From Leptotrichia trevisanii DSM 22070 (lineage in GTDB: Bacteria > Fusobacteriota > Fusobacteriia > Fusobacteriales > Leptotrichiaceae), in the NCBI RefSeq assembly GCF_000482505.1, contig NZ_AXVL01000011.1, forward strand, positions 39,675-103,674: DNA of 64,000 bases, read 5' to 3'. This document shows, in pieces, positions 42,836-51,920 of this stretch. Positions within the stretch are counted from its first letter, which is position 1. The number at the start of each line of letters is the position of its first letter. Made by a program: the position numbers and the translations under genes. The notes beneath the pieces are model-generated. The model saw only the letters and a list, made by a program, of their open reading frames with translations, did no database searches and was not told the origin of the DNA.

Positions 42836-43489
42836 ATGAAAAAATTATTTTTTTCAATTTTTTTAATGTTTTGTCTAAACATTTTTTCCAATGTAAATTA
42901 CAATGTTTTTGTAATTATGGATAATAACGCAACTAGAAATGTGGAAAATATTTCAAAAGGGCTTAAAGAGGCAGGAATCGAAAGCCTTTATTCCAAAGGA
43001 TATGCAGTTCATCTAACTCTTTACCTTACAGAATATAAGCCTGAAGCACTAAAAACAATAAAAGATACTGTCAATAAGATTGCAAATCAGACAAAATCCT
43101 TTGATATAGAATTTTACAGATTAAGAAAAACTGGCGGAAACTGGTTTATGCTTGATGCTCAAAACAATGAAACTATACAACAGCTTGCAGACGAAATAAC
43201 AGTCAGCTTAAACAAATCTCGTGCAAAGGACGCACAAGTTCCTGACTGGGCAAAATCTATTCCTGAAAAAGTAAAATCCTTTAATTTGTACGGCTCTCCA
43301 AATGTATTTACAAATTTTGATCCGCACATAACTTTACTTACTCCAGAAGATTCAGCAAAAATAGATATATTTACTTCAAAGTATGATTTTAAACCTTTCA
43401 AATCTAAAGTTATTGGTATCGGAATCGCTCAAGTTGACGATTTAGGGCAAGCAAAAAATATAATTTATTCGGTAAAATTTAAAAAATAA
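42836..43489 (+). CDS. Secreted 2H phosphoesterase (2'-5' RNA ligase superfamily)
   Basis: 217 residues. A Sec signal peptide (about 1-18, MKKLFFSIFLMFCLNIFS) precedes a domain with two H-x-[ST]-x motifs: VHLTLYL (about residue 62) and PHITLLTP (about 164), the defining pair of the 2H fold (LigT, CPDases). The lengths between the motifs suit a single 2H domain. Cytoplasmic relatives handle cyclic phosphates on RNA or ADP-ribose; an exported one is uncommon and could act on extracellular nucleotides. A strong AGGAGG Shine-Dalgarno precedes it. A thioredoxin-like gene follows 16 bp downstream. Confidence 0.8.
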   Translation: MKKLFFSIFLMFCLNIFSNVNYNVFVIMDNNATRNVENISKGLKEAGIESLYSKGYAVHLTLYLTEYKPEALKTIKDTVNKIANQTKSFDIEFYRLRKTGGNWFMLDAQNNETIQQLADEITVSLNKSRAKDAQVPDWAKSIPEKVKSFNLYGSPNVFTNFDPHITLLTPEDSAKIDIFTSKYDFKPFKSKVIGIGIAQVDDLGQAKNIIYSVKFKK

Positions 43490-43505
43490 AAAAGGAAAAA
43501 ATTAT

Positions 43506-43823
43506 ATGAAAAAACTTGAAAATTATGAACAAATACTTAATAAAATAAAAGAAGAAAAATATTTTTTATTATACGTTTCAATGAATAATTGCAGCGTCTG
43601 TCACTCTGATATGCCAAAAGTTGAGAAAATTGTTAATGAGAAAAATTTTACCGCTTATCATATCGAAGCATCTGAAATTCCTGAAGCTGTTGGGCAATTA
43701 AGTCTATTTTCAGTCCCAGTAGTTATTCTATTTTATGAAGGCAGAGAGATACACAGACAAGCTAAAATTATTGATTTTGACGAATTAAATTATAGAATTG
43801 AACAAATAAGTGAAAATAAATAA
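43506..43823 (+). CDS. Thioredoxin-like protein
   Basis: 105 residues in a thioredoxin fold: FLLYVSMNNCSVCHSDMPKVEKIV with CSVC as the redox pair, AYHIEASEIPEAVGQ, and the cis-Pro in FSVPVVILFYEGRE. It lacks a signal peptide, so it should be cytoplasmic. It resembles the small thioredoxin-family proteins of Firmicutes and Fusobacteria (YtpP-like). It is co-transcribed with the secreted 2H phosphoesterase gene (16-bp gap); no common pathway is obvious. Confidence 0.85.
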   Translation: MKKLENYEQILNKIKEEKYFLLYVSMNNCSVCHSDMPKVEKIVNEKNFTAYHIEASEIPEAVGQLSLFSVPVVILFYEGREIHRQAKIIDFDELNYRIEQISENK

Positions 43824-43831
43824 ATACCAAA

Positions 43832-43870
43832 AGGGAACCAATTCTAATAAAACTAGAACTAATTCCCTTA
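43832..43870. terminator. Bidirectional terminator between thioredoxin-like gene and pflA
   Basis: A 16-bp imperfect stem (AAGGGAACCAATTCTA against TAGAACTAATTCCCTT) with loop ATAAAAC, between convergent genes. Confidence 0.75.
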
Positions 43871-43873
43871 ATT

Positions 43874-44608
43874 TTATTTATCTAATATTTTTAAACCATA
43901 AGATCTAAAAATTCCTTCTGCCTTATCAATCAATTCTCGTGTCGGAGTTGGTGTATCCTTTAATTTGTATTCTTTCCCAACTTTTTCCCATTTATACTGC
44001 CCCATCTGATGAAATGGTAAAACATCCACTCTTTCCACGTTCTTTAACTGCGAAGTAAATTTTGCCCACTCATGTAAATCATTTTCATCATCAGAATATC
44101 CTGGAACTAACACATATCTTAGCCAAGTCGGCTTATTAATTTCATTCAAGTATTTTGCGAATTTTAACGTATTGTCAAGCTCCACTGAAGTTAATATTTT
44201 ATATTTTTCAGGATTTATGTGCTTAATATCAAGCAGAACCATATCAACAAGCTCAAGCACCTGTTTTGCCTTATCAGAAAAAATATAGCCAGATGTATCA
44301 AGTGCTGTCTGAATCCCATTTTCACGACAAAGTTTAAACAGCTCCATCAAAAATTCAGGCTGCATCAAAGGCTCTCCCCCAGAAACCGTAACTCCTCCAG
44401 TTTTTATAAACCCCTTTACCTTCAAAATTTCCTTCATAACTTCCTGTGCAGTCATCACCATTTTTTTGTCTTTAATCTCCCACGTGTCAACATTATGGCA
44501 ATACAGACATCTGAGCGGACATCCCTGTAAAAACAGTACAAATCTAATTCCTGGCCCATCCTTAGTTCCAAATGATTCAAATGAATGTATATATCCTTTC
44601 ACTTCCAT
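43874..44608 (-). CDS. pflA: Pyruvate formate-lyase activating enzyme
   Basis: About 244 residues from the ATG at 44608, which gives the usual PflA N-terminus MEVKGYIHSFESFGTKDG; the frame extends ten codons upstream. Radical-SAM cluster motif GCPLRCLYCHN (C-x3-C-x2-C), the SAM-binding GG in VTVSGGEPLMQPEF, and the later VLLDIKHINPEKY. It abstracts hydrogen from the PflB glycine to form the radical, using SAM and a 4Fe-4S cluster. It is separated from pflB by 573 bp that hold a terminator, a direct-repeat pair and two structured elements. Confidence 0.94.
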   Translation of the reverse strand: MEVKGYIHSFESFGTKDGPGIRFVLFLQGCPLRCLYCHNVDTWEIKDKKMVMTAQEVMKEILKVKGFIKTGGVTVSGGEPLMQPEFLMELFKLCRENGIQTALDTSGYIFSDKAKQVLELVDMVLLDIKHINPEKYKILTSVELDNTLKFAKYLNEINKPTWLRYVLVPGYSDDENDLHEWAKFTSQLKNVERVDVLPFHQMGQYKWEKVGKEYKLKDTPTPTRELIDKAEGIFRSYGLKILDK

Positions 44609-44695
44609 ATTAATTTTCTCTCTTTCTTTTTTATTCATAAATTATTTGATAACTTAAATTTTATTTAATACTATATTATTTTCATTTTTTAAACA

Positions 44696-44795
44696 TAGTC
44701 TAGTATAAACTAATCTGTCGGAGCATTTTTCTGTGCTGGCAAAACTGTTTGAGCATAGCGAGTTTTTTGTCAGTACAGAGAAATGTCGTAGACTA
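44696..44795. repeat. Long imperfect hairpin in the pfl spacer
   Basis: A long stem: the arm from CATTTTTCTGTGCTGGC (starting near 44724) pairs with the arm ending GTCAGTACAGAGAAATG (44769-44785), about 22 bp with few mismatches, closed by an outer TAGTCTA/TAGACTA helix (44696-44702, 44789-44795). Loop near GAGCATAGCGAG. No coding sense. Confidence 0.7.
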
Positions 44796-44888
44796 GCCAT
44801 AGGTTATTGCGTAGCAATCTTGCCACAATTTTAATTATTAGGACAAACCTTTACTGCAAGATAAGGATTTGCGGCAATGAGCAATCCT
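44795..44888 (-). ncRNA. Structured intercistronic element, copy A (pflB-pflA spacer)
   Basis: On the minus strand: hairpin AGGATTGC/GC(A)AATCCT (44864-44888) with 8-nt loop TCATTGCC, then GGCAA (complement of loop TTGCC), ATTGC-TAC-GCAAT, and AACCTATGGCT. Same order as copy B at 32829-32939. The loop-tail pair differs TTGCC/GGCAA against TCGCC/GGCGA, and the small hairpin ATTGC/GCAAT against AGTGC/GCACT; both changes keep pairing. Confidence 0.55.
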
Positions 44889-45069
44889 ACGAAAATAAAA
44901 ATGAAAAAACACAGTAATATGAAAAAATATTTATTAATCAAAATATCTAAAAAATAATAAAAAATAATTTAGTTGAATGCTTATGAATTAACTATCAAAC
45001 AACCCTATTATAAAAATTTATTTCCATTTTTAAACAGGGTTTAGTATAAATTATCATACAATAGAAAAG

Positions 45070-45110
45070 AATGCCGCATAACTCATATTTTTATGAAACT
45101 ATGCGACATT
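45070..45110 (-). terminator. pflB terminator
   Basis: AATGCCGCATA (45070-45080) and TATGCGACATT (45100-45110) form an 11-bp stem with one G-U on the minus strand, 70 bp after the pflB stop. It is followed by a T-rich stretch. Confidence 0.65.
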
Positions 45111-45181
45111 TTTCATATTTCTAGCAAATTCTTAAAAATTTACTCCAGATTTTATAATTAAATTTCTAAATTTTTCAAATA

Positions 45182-47413
45182 TTACATTTTATTTGAAATT
45201 GTTCTGTTAATTACATCTAACTGTTGTTCTTTAGTCAATTTAACGAAGTTCACTGCATATCCAGAAACTCTGATTGTTAATTGAGGATAATTTTCAGGAT
45301 GTTCCATCGCATCTTCCAATAATTCTCTTCCGAATACGTTTACATTTAAGTGATGCCCTGTTTGATTGAAATATCCATCCATTAATCCAACTAGGTTAGT
45401 TTGTTTTTCGTTTGCATTTTTACCTAATGTTTCCGGTGTAATTGCGAATGTATAAGAAATTCCATCGTTTGCATCTTCAAACGGGATTTTAGCTACTGAG
45501 GCAAGTGAAGCAACAGCTCCTCTTGTATCTCTTCCGTGCATAGGGTTCGCTCCTGGCCCAAATGGTGCTCCGGCTCTTCTTCCATCAGGAGTATTTCCTG
45601 TTTTCTTACCATACACAACGTTTGAAGTAATTGTCAATACAGATTGTGTAGGAGTTGCATCTCTGTACATTTTGTGAGTTCTTAATTTGTTCATAAATCT
45701 TCTTGTAATGTCTACTGCAAACTGATCTGTCGCATCGTCATTATTTCCGAATGGAACATAGTCTTTTTCGTTGATATAGTCAACTGCATCTCCGTCTTCA
45801 TCTCTTACAACTTTTACTTTACCATATTTGATAGCTGCCAATGAATCTGCAATAATTGACAATCCTGCGATTCCAAATGCCTCTGTTCTTCTGATATTAA
45901 CATCGTGTAATGCCATTTCCAATGCTTCATAAGAATATTTGTCGTGCATATAGTGAATGATATTCAATGCCTTAACATAAGTTGAAGCCAACCAATCTAA
46001 CACTTTGTCTAATTTTTCCCATACTTCGTCAAATTCCAAGTATTCACCTTTAATTGGTTCAAATTGCCCTTCCGGAGTAACTTGAATTTTTGATTTTTCG
46101 TCCTTTCCACCGTTAATTGCATATAGTAATGCTTTTGGTAAGTTTACTCTTGCTCCGAAGAATTGCATTTGATGCCCAATTGTCATTGGAGATACGCAAC
46201 AAGCGATTCCATAGTCATTACCAAACTGTGGACGCATAATGTCATCATTTTCATATTGTACTGATGATGTATCAATTGATACTTTTGCACAGAATTTTTT
46301 CCAAGTTTCAGGTAATTGTTCACTCCATAAAACTGTCAAGTTTGGTTCAGGTGAAGTTCCCATGTTGTACAATGTATGTAAAATTCTGAATGAGTTTTTA
46401 GTAACTAATGATCTTCCATCTTCTCCAATCCCACCGATTGATTCAGTTACCCAAACTGGGTCTCCTGAGAATAATGCATCATATTCAGGTGTTCTTAGGA
46501 ATCTGATTATTCTTAATTTCATAACAAAGTGATCCATTATTTCTTGAGCTTCTTTTTCAGTCAAAGTTCCTTCCTGCAAATCTCTTTCCAAGAAAATATC
46601 TAGGAATGTAGAAGTTCTTCCTATACTCATTGCAGCTCCATTTTGATCTTTTGTAGCGGCCAAGTATGCAAAGTATAACCATTGCACAGCTTCCCTACCA
46701 TTAGTTGCAGGTTGTGAAATGTCAAATCCATAAGCTTCAGCCATTCTTTTCAATGCTTTTAATGCTTTGATTTGTTCAAAAATTTCTTCTCTAAGTCTAA
46801 TAACATCTTCTGTCATTTCAGTCGGATCTAAATTTTTGAATTGTGCTTCCCTATCAGCTATTAATCTGTCTACTCCATAAAGTACAACTCTTCTATAATC
46901 CCCAATAATTCTTCCACGTCCATAAGCATCTGGAAGTCCTGTTATAATTCCAGTATGTCTTGCTTTTTTAATTTGTTCAGTGTATGCTGAAAAAACTCCA
47001 TCATTATGAGTTTTTCTATATTTAGAAAAAATTTCTTCAGTCTGAGGATCCAATTTGTACCCAAATGCTTCCAAACTGTTTTTTACCATTCTCAATCCAC
47101 CATTTGGGAAAATTGCTCTTTTTAAAGGGGCATCAGTTTGTAATCCTACAATTTTTTCTAAGTCCTTATTAATATATCCCGCTCCATAAGCATCAATTTG
47201 TGAAGGTATTTTAGTTTCTGCATCATAAATACCCTTTTCTCTTTCTACTTTAAATTTTTCTGAAAGACTTTTCCACAATTCAGTAGTAGCTTCTGTCGGC
47301 CCTTCCAAAAAGCTGTCATCTCCTAAGTATTCAGTGTAATTCAATCTGATAAATTCTGTAACATCAATGTTGTTTGTCCAATTTCCTTCTTTAAATCCTC
47401 TCCATGCATTCAT
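45182..47413 (-). CDS. pflB: Formate acetyltransferase (pyruvate formate-lyase)
   Basis: 743 residues, normal for PflB. The catalytic Cys pair is C405-C406 in [15 protein letters not shown]. The glycyl-radical site is [10 protein letters not shown] with Gly718. Also visible are [16 protein letters not shown] and [20 protein letters not shown]. It turns pyruvate and CoA into acetyl-CoA and formate under anaerobic conditions. A consensus promoter lies at 47493-47521. pflA follows on the same strand after a structured 573-bp spacer and a terminator, so activase levels are probably set below those of the enzyme. Confidence 0.97.
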   Translation of the reverse strand: MNAWRGFKEGNWTNNIDVTEFIRLNYTEYLGDDSFLEGPTEATTELWKSLSEKFKVEREKGIYDAETKIPSQIDAYGAGYINKDLEKIVGLQTDAPLKRAIFPNGGLRMVKNSLEAFGYKLDPQTEEIFSKYRKTHNDGVFSAYTEQIKKARHTGIITGLPDAYGRGRIIGDYRRVVLYGVDRLIADREAQFKNLDPTEMTEDVIRLREEIFEQIKALKALKRMAEAYGFDISQPATNGREAVQWLYFAYLAATKDQNGAAMSIGRTSTFLDIFLERDLQEGTLTEKEAQEIMDHFVMKLRIIRFLRTPEYDALFSGDPVWVTESIGGIGEDGRSLVTKNSFRILHTLYNMGTSPEPNLTVLWSEQLPETWKKFCAKVSIDTSSVQYENDDIMRPQFGNDYGIACCVSPMTIGHQMQFFGARVNLPKALLYAINGGKDEKSKIQVTPEGQFEPIKGEYLEFDEVWEKLDKVLDWLASTYVKALNIIHYMHDKYSYEALEMALHDVNIRRTEAFGIAGLSIIADSLAAIKYGKVKVVRDEDGDAVDYINEKDYVPFGNNDDATDQFAVDITRRFMNKLRTHKMYRDATPTQSVLTITSNVVYGKKTGNTPDGRRAGAPFGPGANPMHGRDTRGAVASLASVAKIPFEDANDGISYTFAITPETLGKNANEKQTNLVGLMDGYFNQTGHHLNVNVFGRELLEDAMEHPENYPQLTIRVSGYAVNFVKLTKEQQLDVINRTISNKM

Positions 47414-47492
47414 TATTTAACAACACATCCTTTCAAATTATTTTTATTTACTTTATTTGTAATCATTATAATATTGTTTTTACTCTATCTTC

Positions 47493-47521
47493 ATTATACC
47501 CCAAAAATTTCACAAAAGCAA
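47493..47521 (-). promoter_or_regulatory. pflB promoter
   Basis: On the minus strand TTGCTT (47516-47521), a 17-nt spacer and a consensus TATAAT (47493-47498), about 80 bp before the start codon, leaving a sizeable leader. Confidence 0.7.
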
Positions 47522-47667
47522 ACATATTTTAGAAAAAAATTTATTTTTTTTTGACAGTAAAAATCTACACAACTGCCGATAAATAGTGAAAAAATTAACT
47601 TGTTGTATTTAAAGGGTTTTGGTGGTGCTGTTTTTATTTTTTATACTTAATTTTGTTATCAAAATTT

Positions 47668-48336
47668 TTATTTTCTAAAAAATCTTCTTCTATTTGTTTT
47701 AAATTCCAAATACTGTAACATCATTGTCCTTAAATATATCATCTGTTTTAGGAAATTAACCCGATTTTTTAAAGCTCCCTTTTCTTTTTCAATTTCAAAA
47801 CGATAAATTGGTGTATATGAAAAATTTTTTATCACATTTGAAAATTTTGAACTTGAAATCAATAATACTTGTTCAAAATCATTATTATTTTTAGAAATTA
47901 TCTTCTTAAATTCTGTCAAATGCTCTACTTTTATTATGTTTATAAAATTAAAAATTTTCTTTATTTTATTATAATTTTTCAAAATTTCTTTTCCTTCCAA
48001 GTCTATCAGGACTAATGTTGGAATCTTAGGAACTTTATCTTGCTGAACATACTGCTTTACTATTTGTTTATTTAACAAATTTTCATTTTCAAAATTTACA
48101 GATGATTCAGCGATACTATAAACTTGTATCTTATTCTGACTGTTTATTTTCTGAACATTTTTCATTTCTAAATCCACAGCTTTTACATTTTTAGAATCAT
48201 TTAATATTAGTCCATTATTAATTTCATTTATTATTTTTTTGTAACTTTCCCGCTTTTTATGCAACTTTTTATAAAACATTGTTATAAATTTTAAATTTAT
48301 TTCCAATCTTTCTTTTTTAAAAATTTTCTCCATCAT
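47668..48336 (-). CDS. Hypothetical protein, possible C-terminal half of a split regulator
   Basis: 222 residues, very Lys/Asn-rich. The N-terminal third is helical and basic. The middle (VPKIPTLVLIDLEGKEILKN, FINIIKVEHLTEF, FEQVLLISSSKFSNVI) looks like an alternating alpha/beta domain such as an EIIB-type domain, but no phosphorylated Cys is at the start. Its ATG overlaps the stop of the preceding gene (TAATG), so the two are translationally coupled. Together they recall a PRD- or Mga-type regulator divided into two proteins; this is a weak structural guess. No known homologue recognised. Confidence 0.55.
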   Translation of the reverse strand: MMEKIFKKERLEINLKFITMFYKKLHKKRESYKKIINEINNGLILNDSKNVKAVDLEMKNVQKINSQNKIQVYSIAESSVNFENENLLNKQIVKQYVQQDKVPKIPTLVLIDLEGKEILKNYNKIKKIFNFINIIKVEHLTEFKKIISKNNNDFEQVLLISSSKFSNVIKNFSYTPIYRFEIEKEKGALKNRVNFLKQMIYLRTMMLQYLEFKTNRRRFFRK

Positions 48337-49097
48337 TAAAAAATATTCTTCATTTTCAGTATTTTTTTAACATTGAACCTACTTTTTATATCGCTATTTT
48401 TTATATTTGAAATTAAATATGTCAGCATAGCGTATTTTTCATCTAACGAAATTATATTAGTAAACTCTTCAATATATGAAAAAAGTATCTTTTTTATGTA
48501 CTTAATATTTTTCATCTCCAGAATTTTATGTAGCAATTTAAAATAAAAATTTTCCTGATATGTTGTTCTTCCAATATAAATCTTTTCCAATCTTTTGGAC
48601 AGCACTTCCTTCAGATACTCTTCGCCTATTTCCTTTAAATTATAATTTCTTTCTCTAAACAGTTTTTCAATACTTCCACACTTCATATATTCTGAATATC
48701 TTATATTAAAATTTTTTAATATCTGCTTTACATCATTTTGAATATTTCTTGTATTTTCCTGAGTTCTATTTATTTGTTTATTAAATTGGTAAATGTTTAA
48801 TTTTTCTTTTTTAAATAGTAAAATAAGTGAAATAAGCTCTCTTCTAAACGACATTTTCATATTTATGCTTCTATCTTCTGTTTTGAATACCTTTTCGTTA
48901 TACCTTCCAAAATAATATAAATAATTTTTACTTTTATGTATTATTTCGTTATTATTTTCCCGTAAAAAGTTATTTACATTTTCAATTGTATAATCCAATT
49001 TTTTAAATCCATATTTCTCTTCCAGATATTTTCTGCTAATAATTTTAAAATTTAAAACTTCTTTTAACAAATCCCTTTCATTAAAATCAATTTCCAC
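48336..49097 (-). CDS. Hypothetical protein, possible HTH half of a split regulator
   Basis: 253 residues, strongly helical and basic. An N-terminal segment (DLLKEVLNFKIISRKYLEEKYGF, then LDYTIENVNNFLRENN) and a second (FRRELISLILLFKKEKLNIYQ, then FNKQINRTQENTRNIQNDVK) each look like winged-helix modules of the kind found in Mga- or BglG-like regulators; the TQENTRNIQNDVKQIL part resembles their recognition helix. This is inference from pattern only. It is the first gene of a two-gene unit with the 222-residue protein, and no PTS gene is adjacent. About 470 bp of gene-free AT-rich DNA lies upstream. Confidence 0.55.
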   Translation of the reverse strand: MEIDFNERDLLKEVLNFKIISRKYLEEKYGFKKLDYTIENVNNFLRENNNEIIHKSKNYLYYFGRYNEKVFKTEDRSINMKMSFRRELISLILLFKKEKLNIYQFNKQINRTQENTRNIQNDVKQILKNFNIRYSEYMKCGSIEKLFRERNYNLKEIGEEYLKEVLSKRLEKIYIGRTTYQENFYFKLLHKILEMKNIKYIKKILFSYIEEFTNIISLDEKYAMLTYLISNIKNSDIKSRFNVKKILKMKNIF

Positions 49098-49532
49098 TGC
49101 CTACTTCACCCCATAATTATTATCTATGTAGCAATATACTTGCAAACATTTTCATAATAACAATTATGAGTTTATTTTTTTAGACGATATTTTTTACTTT
49201 CTCATTTTCTCAATTTTCTCCATAAACACTGACTTTTTTCAACTTCACATTAATTAATTTAAAATTAAATCAAACAATATTATATTCCACAATATCATTC
49301 AATTCATTTGATTTTATATATGAGATAAACACTAATGTTTTTCAAATTTTTTGATTATTTTATGCAAAAAATATTTTAAAATTGATTTTATGAATTTATT
49401 TATGTCGATATGAACTGATAAAGTTAAATAATTTCAAGATTTGAATGGAATAGTTATGTGATTTTATAATATTTCCCATTTAAATAGTGAATGTTTAATA
49501 AATTTTGAATTATATACTATTTAGTAAGGAAT
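49098..49532. other. Gene-free AT-rich spacer
   Basis: No open frame with a ribosome site, RNA signature or repeat was recognised here. It separates the hypothetical pair (48336-49097, transcribed away from it) from hemZ; a promoter for the hypothetical pair is presumably within. Confidence 0.5.
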
Positions 49533-49565
49533 TTAAGGAGAAAACTATTACAGCCCTCTCCTTAA
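49533..49565 (-). terminator. Hairpin after hemZ, likely terminator
   Basis: A perfect 9-bp stem (TTAAGGAGA at 49533-49541, TCTCCTTAA at 49557-49565) directly after the hemZ stop at 49572. The T-run on the minus strand is weak. Confidence 0.55.
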
Positions 49566-49571
49566 TAAAAT

Positions 49572-51095
49572 CTATTTTTCAAATAATTTCCAAATTTCAG
49601 ATTTTTTCTGCTCCAACCGATCTTCCAGCTCATTCATCCACACCAGCGGATCTTTCGGATTTACAAGCCTTTTTATATTATCCCGATTTTTTTCTTTGTC
49701 AAACCAGATAAGTTTCGTAATCGCTCCAGCTCCAATTCCAATGATTGTCTTATTTTCCTCAATCATTTCGATATTGTAAATCGATTCACTTCCGTTTAAG
49801 GAATATCCAAGATTTTCTCCCCATTGAAAGCTGTTTTTCTGACGATACATATAATATGGAAAAAGCTCTTTATTTTTAGTCACATTTTCGATTTTTTCAT
49901 AAATTTTTTCATAATCCAATATGTCTTCGTGAGCATAATTTTCTTTGTTAAGACGGCTTGCATTTTTTATTGCCAAATTGTGAATTGTCAGATTTTCCAT
50001 ATCATATTTGGAAATCTCGTCCATTGTGTACAAAATATCGTCCGTAGTTTCACGTGGTAATCCTAAAATTAAGTCCATATTTATTTCCAATCCCAGATTT
50101 TTAGCAAGCCTATAAACATTGTCAAACTGCTTCCTGTCGTGATAACGATTTACAAGTTTTAGAGTCTTTTCATTAAAAGATTGCGGATTTATGCTGATTT
50201 TATTTATTCCATAGCTTTTAATAATAGCCAATTTTTCCTCATCTAACGTATCAATTCTTCCTGCCTCAAATGTAAATTCCTTTAGATAATCTAAATTATA
50301 ATTTTCTTTTACTGTTTTTAGCAATTTATCAATTTCTTCTGCCGTTAAGATTGAAGGTGTTCCTCCACCTATATAAATTGTGTTGATTTTTAAATCTAAT
50401 TCCTGTGTTAGTTGTCCGATTTCACGGACTTCGTGGTAAATTGACTCTATGTATTCGTTATATCGCTCTGCATATTTTCCACGTAGCAGATAGGCTGGAA
50501 ATGAGCAGTACGAACATTTTGTGGGACAAAAGGCGATTCCGATATAAATTCCGATTGTTTCCTTGTCTAGATATGGCTCCTGACGTTTTACAATATCTAG
50601 CAGAAGTTTTCTCTTTTCATCGCTTACAAAATATATTTTTTCCAATATTTCATCAATTTCATCGTAAGTTAGTCCCATTTTTAAAAATCGCCCTACAATC
50701 TTTGTAGGACGCACACCTATTAAAATCCCCCATTTATACTCATTTTTTTTATTAAACAGCTCCATTAGCGAACTTTTTGCCATAACTTCTGCCTGATCAA
50801 AATATTCTTCATTTACTTTCTTATGTGAAAATGTTACTTCTTTCAAGATTTTTTCATTTTTACTATCAATTAACACTGTATTCACAATGATTGTTTCTAT
50901 ATTTTTACTTTCTAAATCTTTCAGTTTTCCACATTTTTTGTCAAAGTTTTCCACACTCTGATTTTTTTCAGAATTCACACTAATTTCCACATCATTTTCA
51001 CTATTTTCAGAAATAATATCATAATTTTCTGGTAGCAGCACACGTACAAATTCCTCAAGTTTATTCTGATTAATATCAATATTCGCTCTTATCAT
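49572..51095 (-). CDS. hemZ: HemZ-like radical SAM protein (coproporphyrinogen dehydrogenase family)
   Basis: 507 residues. An N-terminal non-radical domain (about 1-165, ending RPTKIVGRFLKMG) leads to the radical-SAM core with FCPTKCSYCSFPAY (C-x3-C-x2-C), IYIGGGTPSILTAEE (SAM-binding), FEAGRIDTLDEEKL and DLILGLPRETTDDI. A C-terminal HemN-like domain includes YYMYRQKNSFQWGENLGYS. The layout with an extra N-domain is that of HemZ. HemZ/HemN/HemW relatives are often heme chaperones, so enzymatic activity should not be assumed. It directly follows uppP with no gap. Confidence 0.85.
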   Translation of the reverse strand: MIRANIDINQNKLEEFVRVLLPENYDIISENSENDVEISVNSEKNQSVENFDKKCGKLKDLESKNIETIIVNTVLIDSKNEKILKEVTFSHKKVNEEYFDQAEVMAKSSLMELFNKKNEYKWGILIGVRPTKIVGRFLKMGLTYDEIDEILEKIYFVSDEKRKLLLDIVKRQEPYLDKETIGIYIGIAFCPTKCSYCSFPAYLLRGKYAERYNEYIESIYHEVREIGQLTQELDLKINTIYIGGGTPSILTAEEIDKLLKTVKENYNLDYLKEFTFEAGRIDTLDEEKLAIIKSYGINKISINPQSFNEKTLKLVNRYHDRKQFDNVYRLAKNLGLEINMDLILGLPRETTDDILYTMDEISKYDMENLTIHNLAIKNASRLNKENYAHEDILDYEKIYEKIENVTKNKELFPYYMYRQKNSFQWGENLGYSLNGSESIYNIEMIEENKTIIGIGAGAITKLIWFDKEKNRDNIKRLVNPKDPLVWMNELEDRLEQKKSEIWKLFEK

Positions 51096-51920
51096 CTATT
51101 TTATAACTCCCACAAAGTATAGCACCAGTACAATTATTCCAAGGACAATCCGATAATATCCAAACACCTTGAAATCATGCTTTTTAATGTAATCCATAAA
51201 GACTTTTATCACAGCATACGCAAACACAAACGACAAAACGAACCCTAAAGCAATCAAAAACCATTCATATCCGCTTAAAGCCGTACCAAGTTTTACCAAC
51301 TTCAAAAGTGTCGCCCCAAGCATTGTCGGAATCGCAAGAAAAAATGAAAATTCCGTTGCTAAAACTCTGTTTAACCCAAGTAAAACTCCACCAATAATCG
51401 TAGCAGCTGATCTCGAAGTTCCCGGAATCATCGCAAGACATTGAAACAGCCCTACTCCAATCGCAGTTTTTACTGACATTTGGGTAATTGAATTAATTCT
51501 GCCTTTCTTTTTCTCCCTAGACTCAAGCCAGATAAGTATAACTCCATAAATAACCAGCATTATTGCTACAACTATCGAATTAAACAGCACTTTATCAATA
51601 ATATCGTCAAACAGAAGTCCCAGCACAACCGCAGGAAGCACCGCAATCACTATTTTTACCCACATCTGAATAATATCAGCTCTCTGACTCTTGCTAAGCC
51701 CTTTTGCAAATGGAAAAATTCTTTTCCAATAATACACAACTACTGATAAAATCGCTCCTAACTGTATAATTATCTTGAACGCATTGGCAAACTCCTCATC
51801 TTGTGAAAGCTGCAAAAACTGATCCACAATAATCATATGCCCTGTACTGCTGACAGGTATAAACTCTGTAAGCCCTTCCACAAGGCTTAAAATAAACACT
51901 TTAATAATATCCGCAAACAT
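51096..51920 (-). CDS. uppP: Undecaprenyl-diphosphatase UppP (BacA)
   Basis: 274 residues, about eight membrane helices. The two family signatures are VEGLTEFIPVSSTGHMII near the N-terminus (Glu-rich motif and Ser/His) and AMIPGTSRSAATIIGGVLLG in the second half (the PGxSRSAxT motif with Arg). It recycles the lipid carrier for peptidoglycan by dephosphorylating C55-PP, and gives bacitracin resistance when overexpressed. It lies immediately upstream of hemZ on the same strand; the two share a transcript but not an obvious pathway. Confidence 0.95.
   Translation of the reverse strand: MFADIIKVFILSLVEGLTEFIPVSSTGHMIIVDQFLQLSQDEEFANAFKIIIQLGAILSVVVYYWKRIFPFAKGLSKSQRADIIQMWVKIVIAVLPAVVLGLLFDDIIDKVLFNSIVVAIMLVIYGVILIWLESREKKKGRINSITQMSVKTAIGVGLFQCLAMIPGTSRSAATIIGGVLLGLNRVLATEFSFFLAIPTMLGATLLKLVKLGTALSGYEWFLIALGFVLSFVFAYAVIKVFMDYIKKHDFKVFGYYRIVLGIIVLVLYFVGVIK

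Larger units (their letters stand above)
44683..45050. repeat. Direct-repeat pair flanking the pflB-pflA spacer element
   Basis: AAACATAGTCTAGTATAAA (44691-44709) and AAACAGGGTTTAGTATAAA (45032-45050) match at 16 of 19 positions and lie 341 bp apart. Both are preceded by T-rich CATTTTT. Together they bracket the long hairpin and the structured element, as the ends of a small mobile or amplified unit would. Confidence 0.45.

Noticed and set aside
49098..49571. AT-rich spacer as a replication origin
   Set aside because: No cluster of DnaA-box-like TTATNCACA sequences and no dnaA/dnaN nearby.
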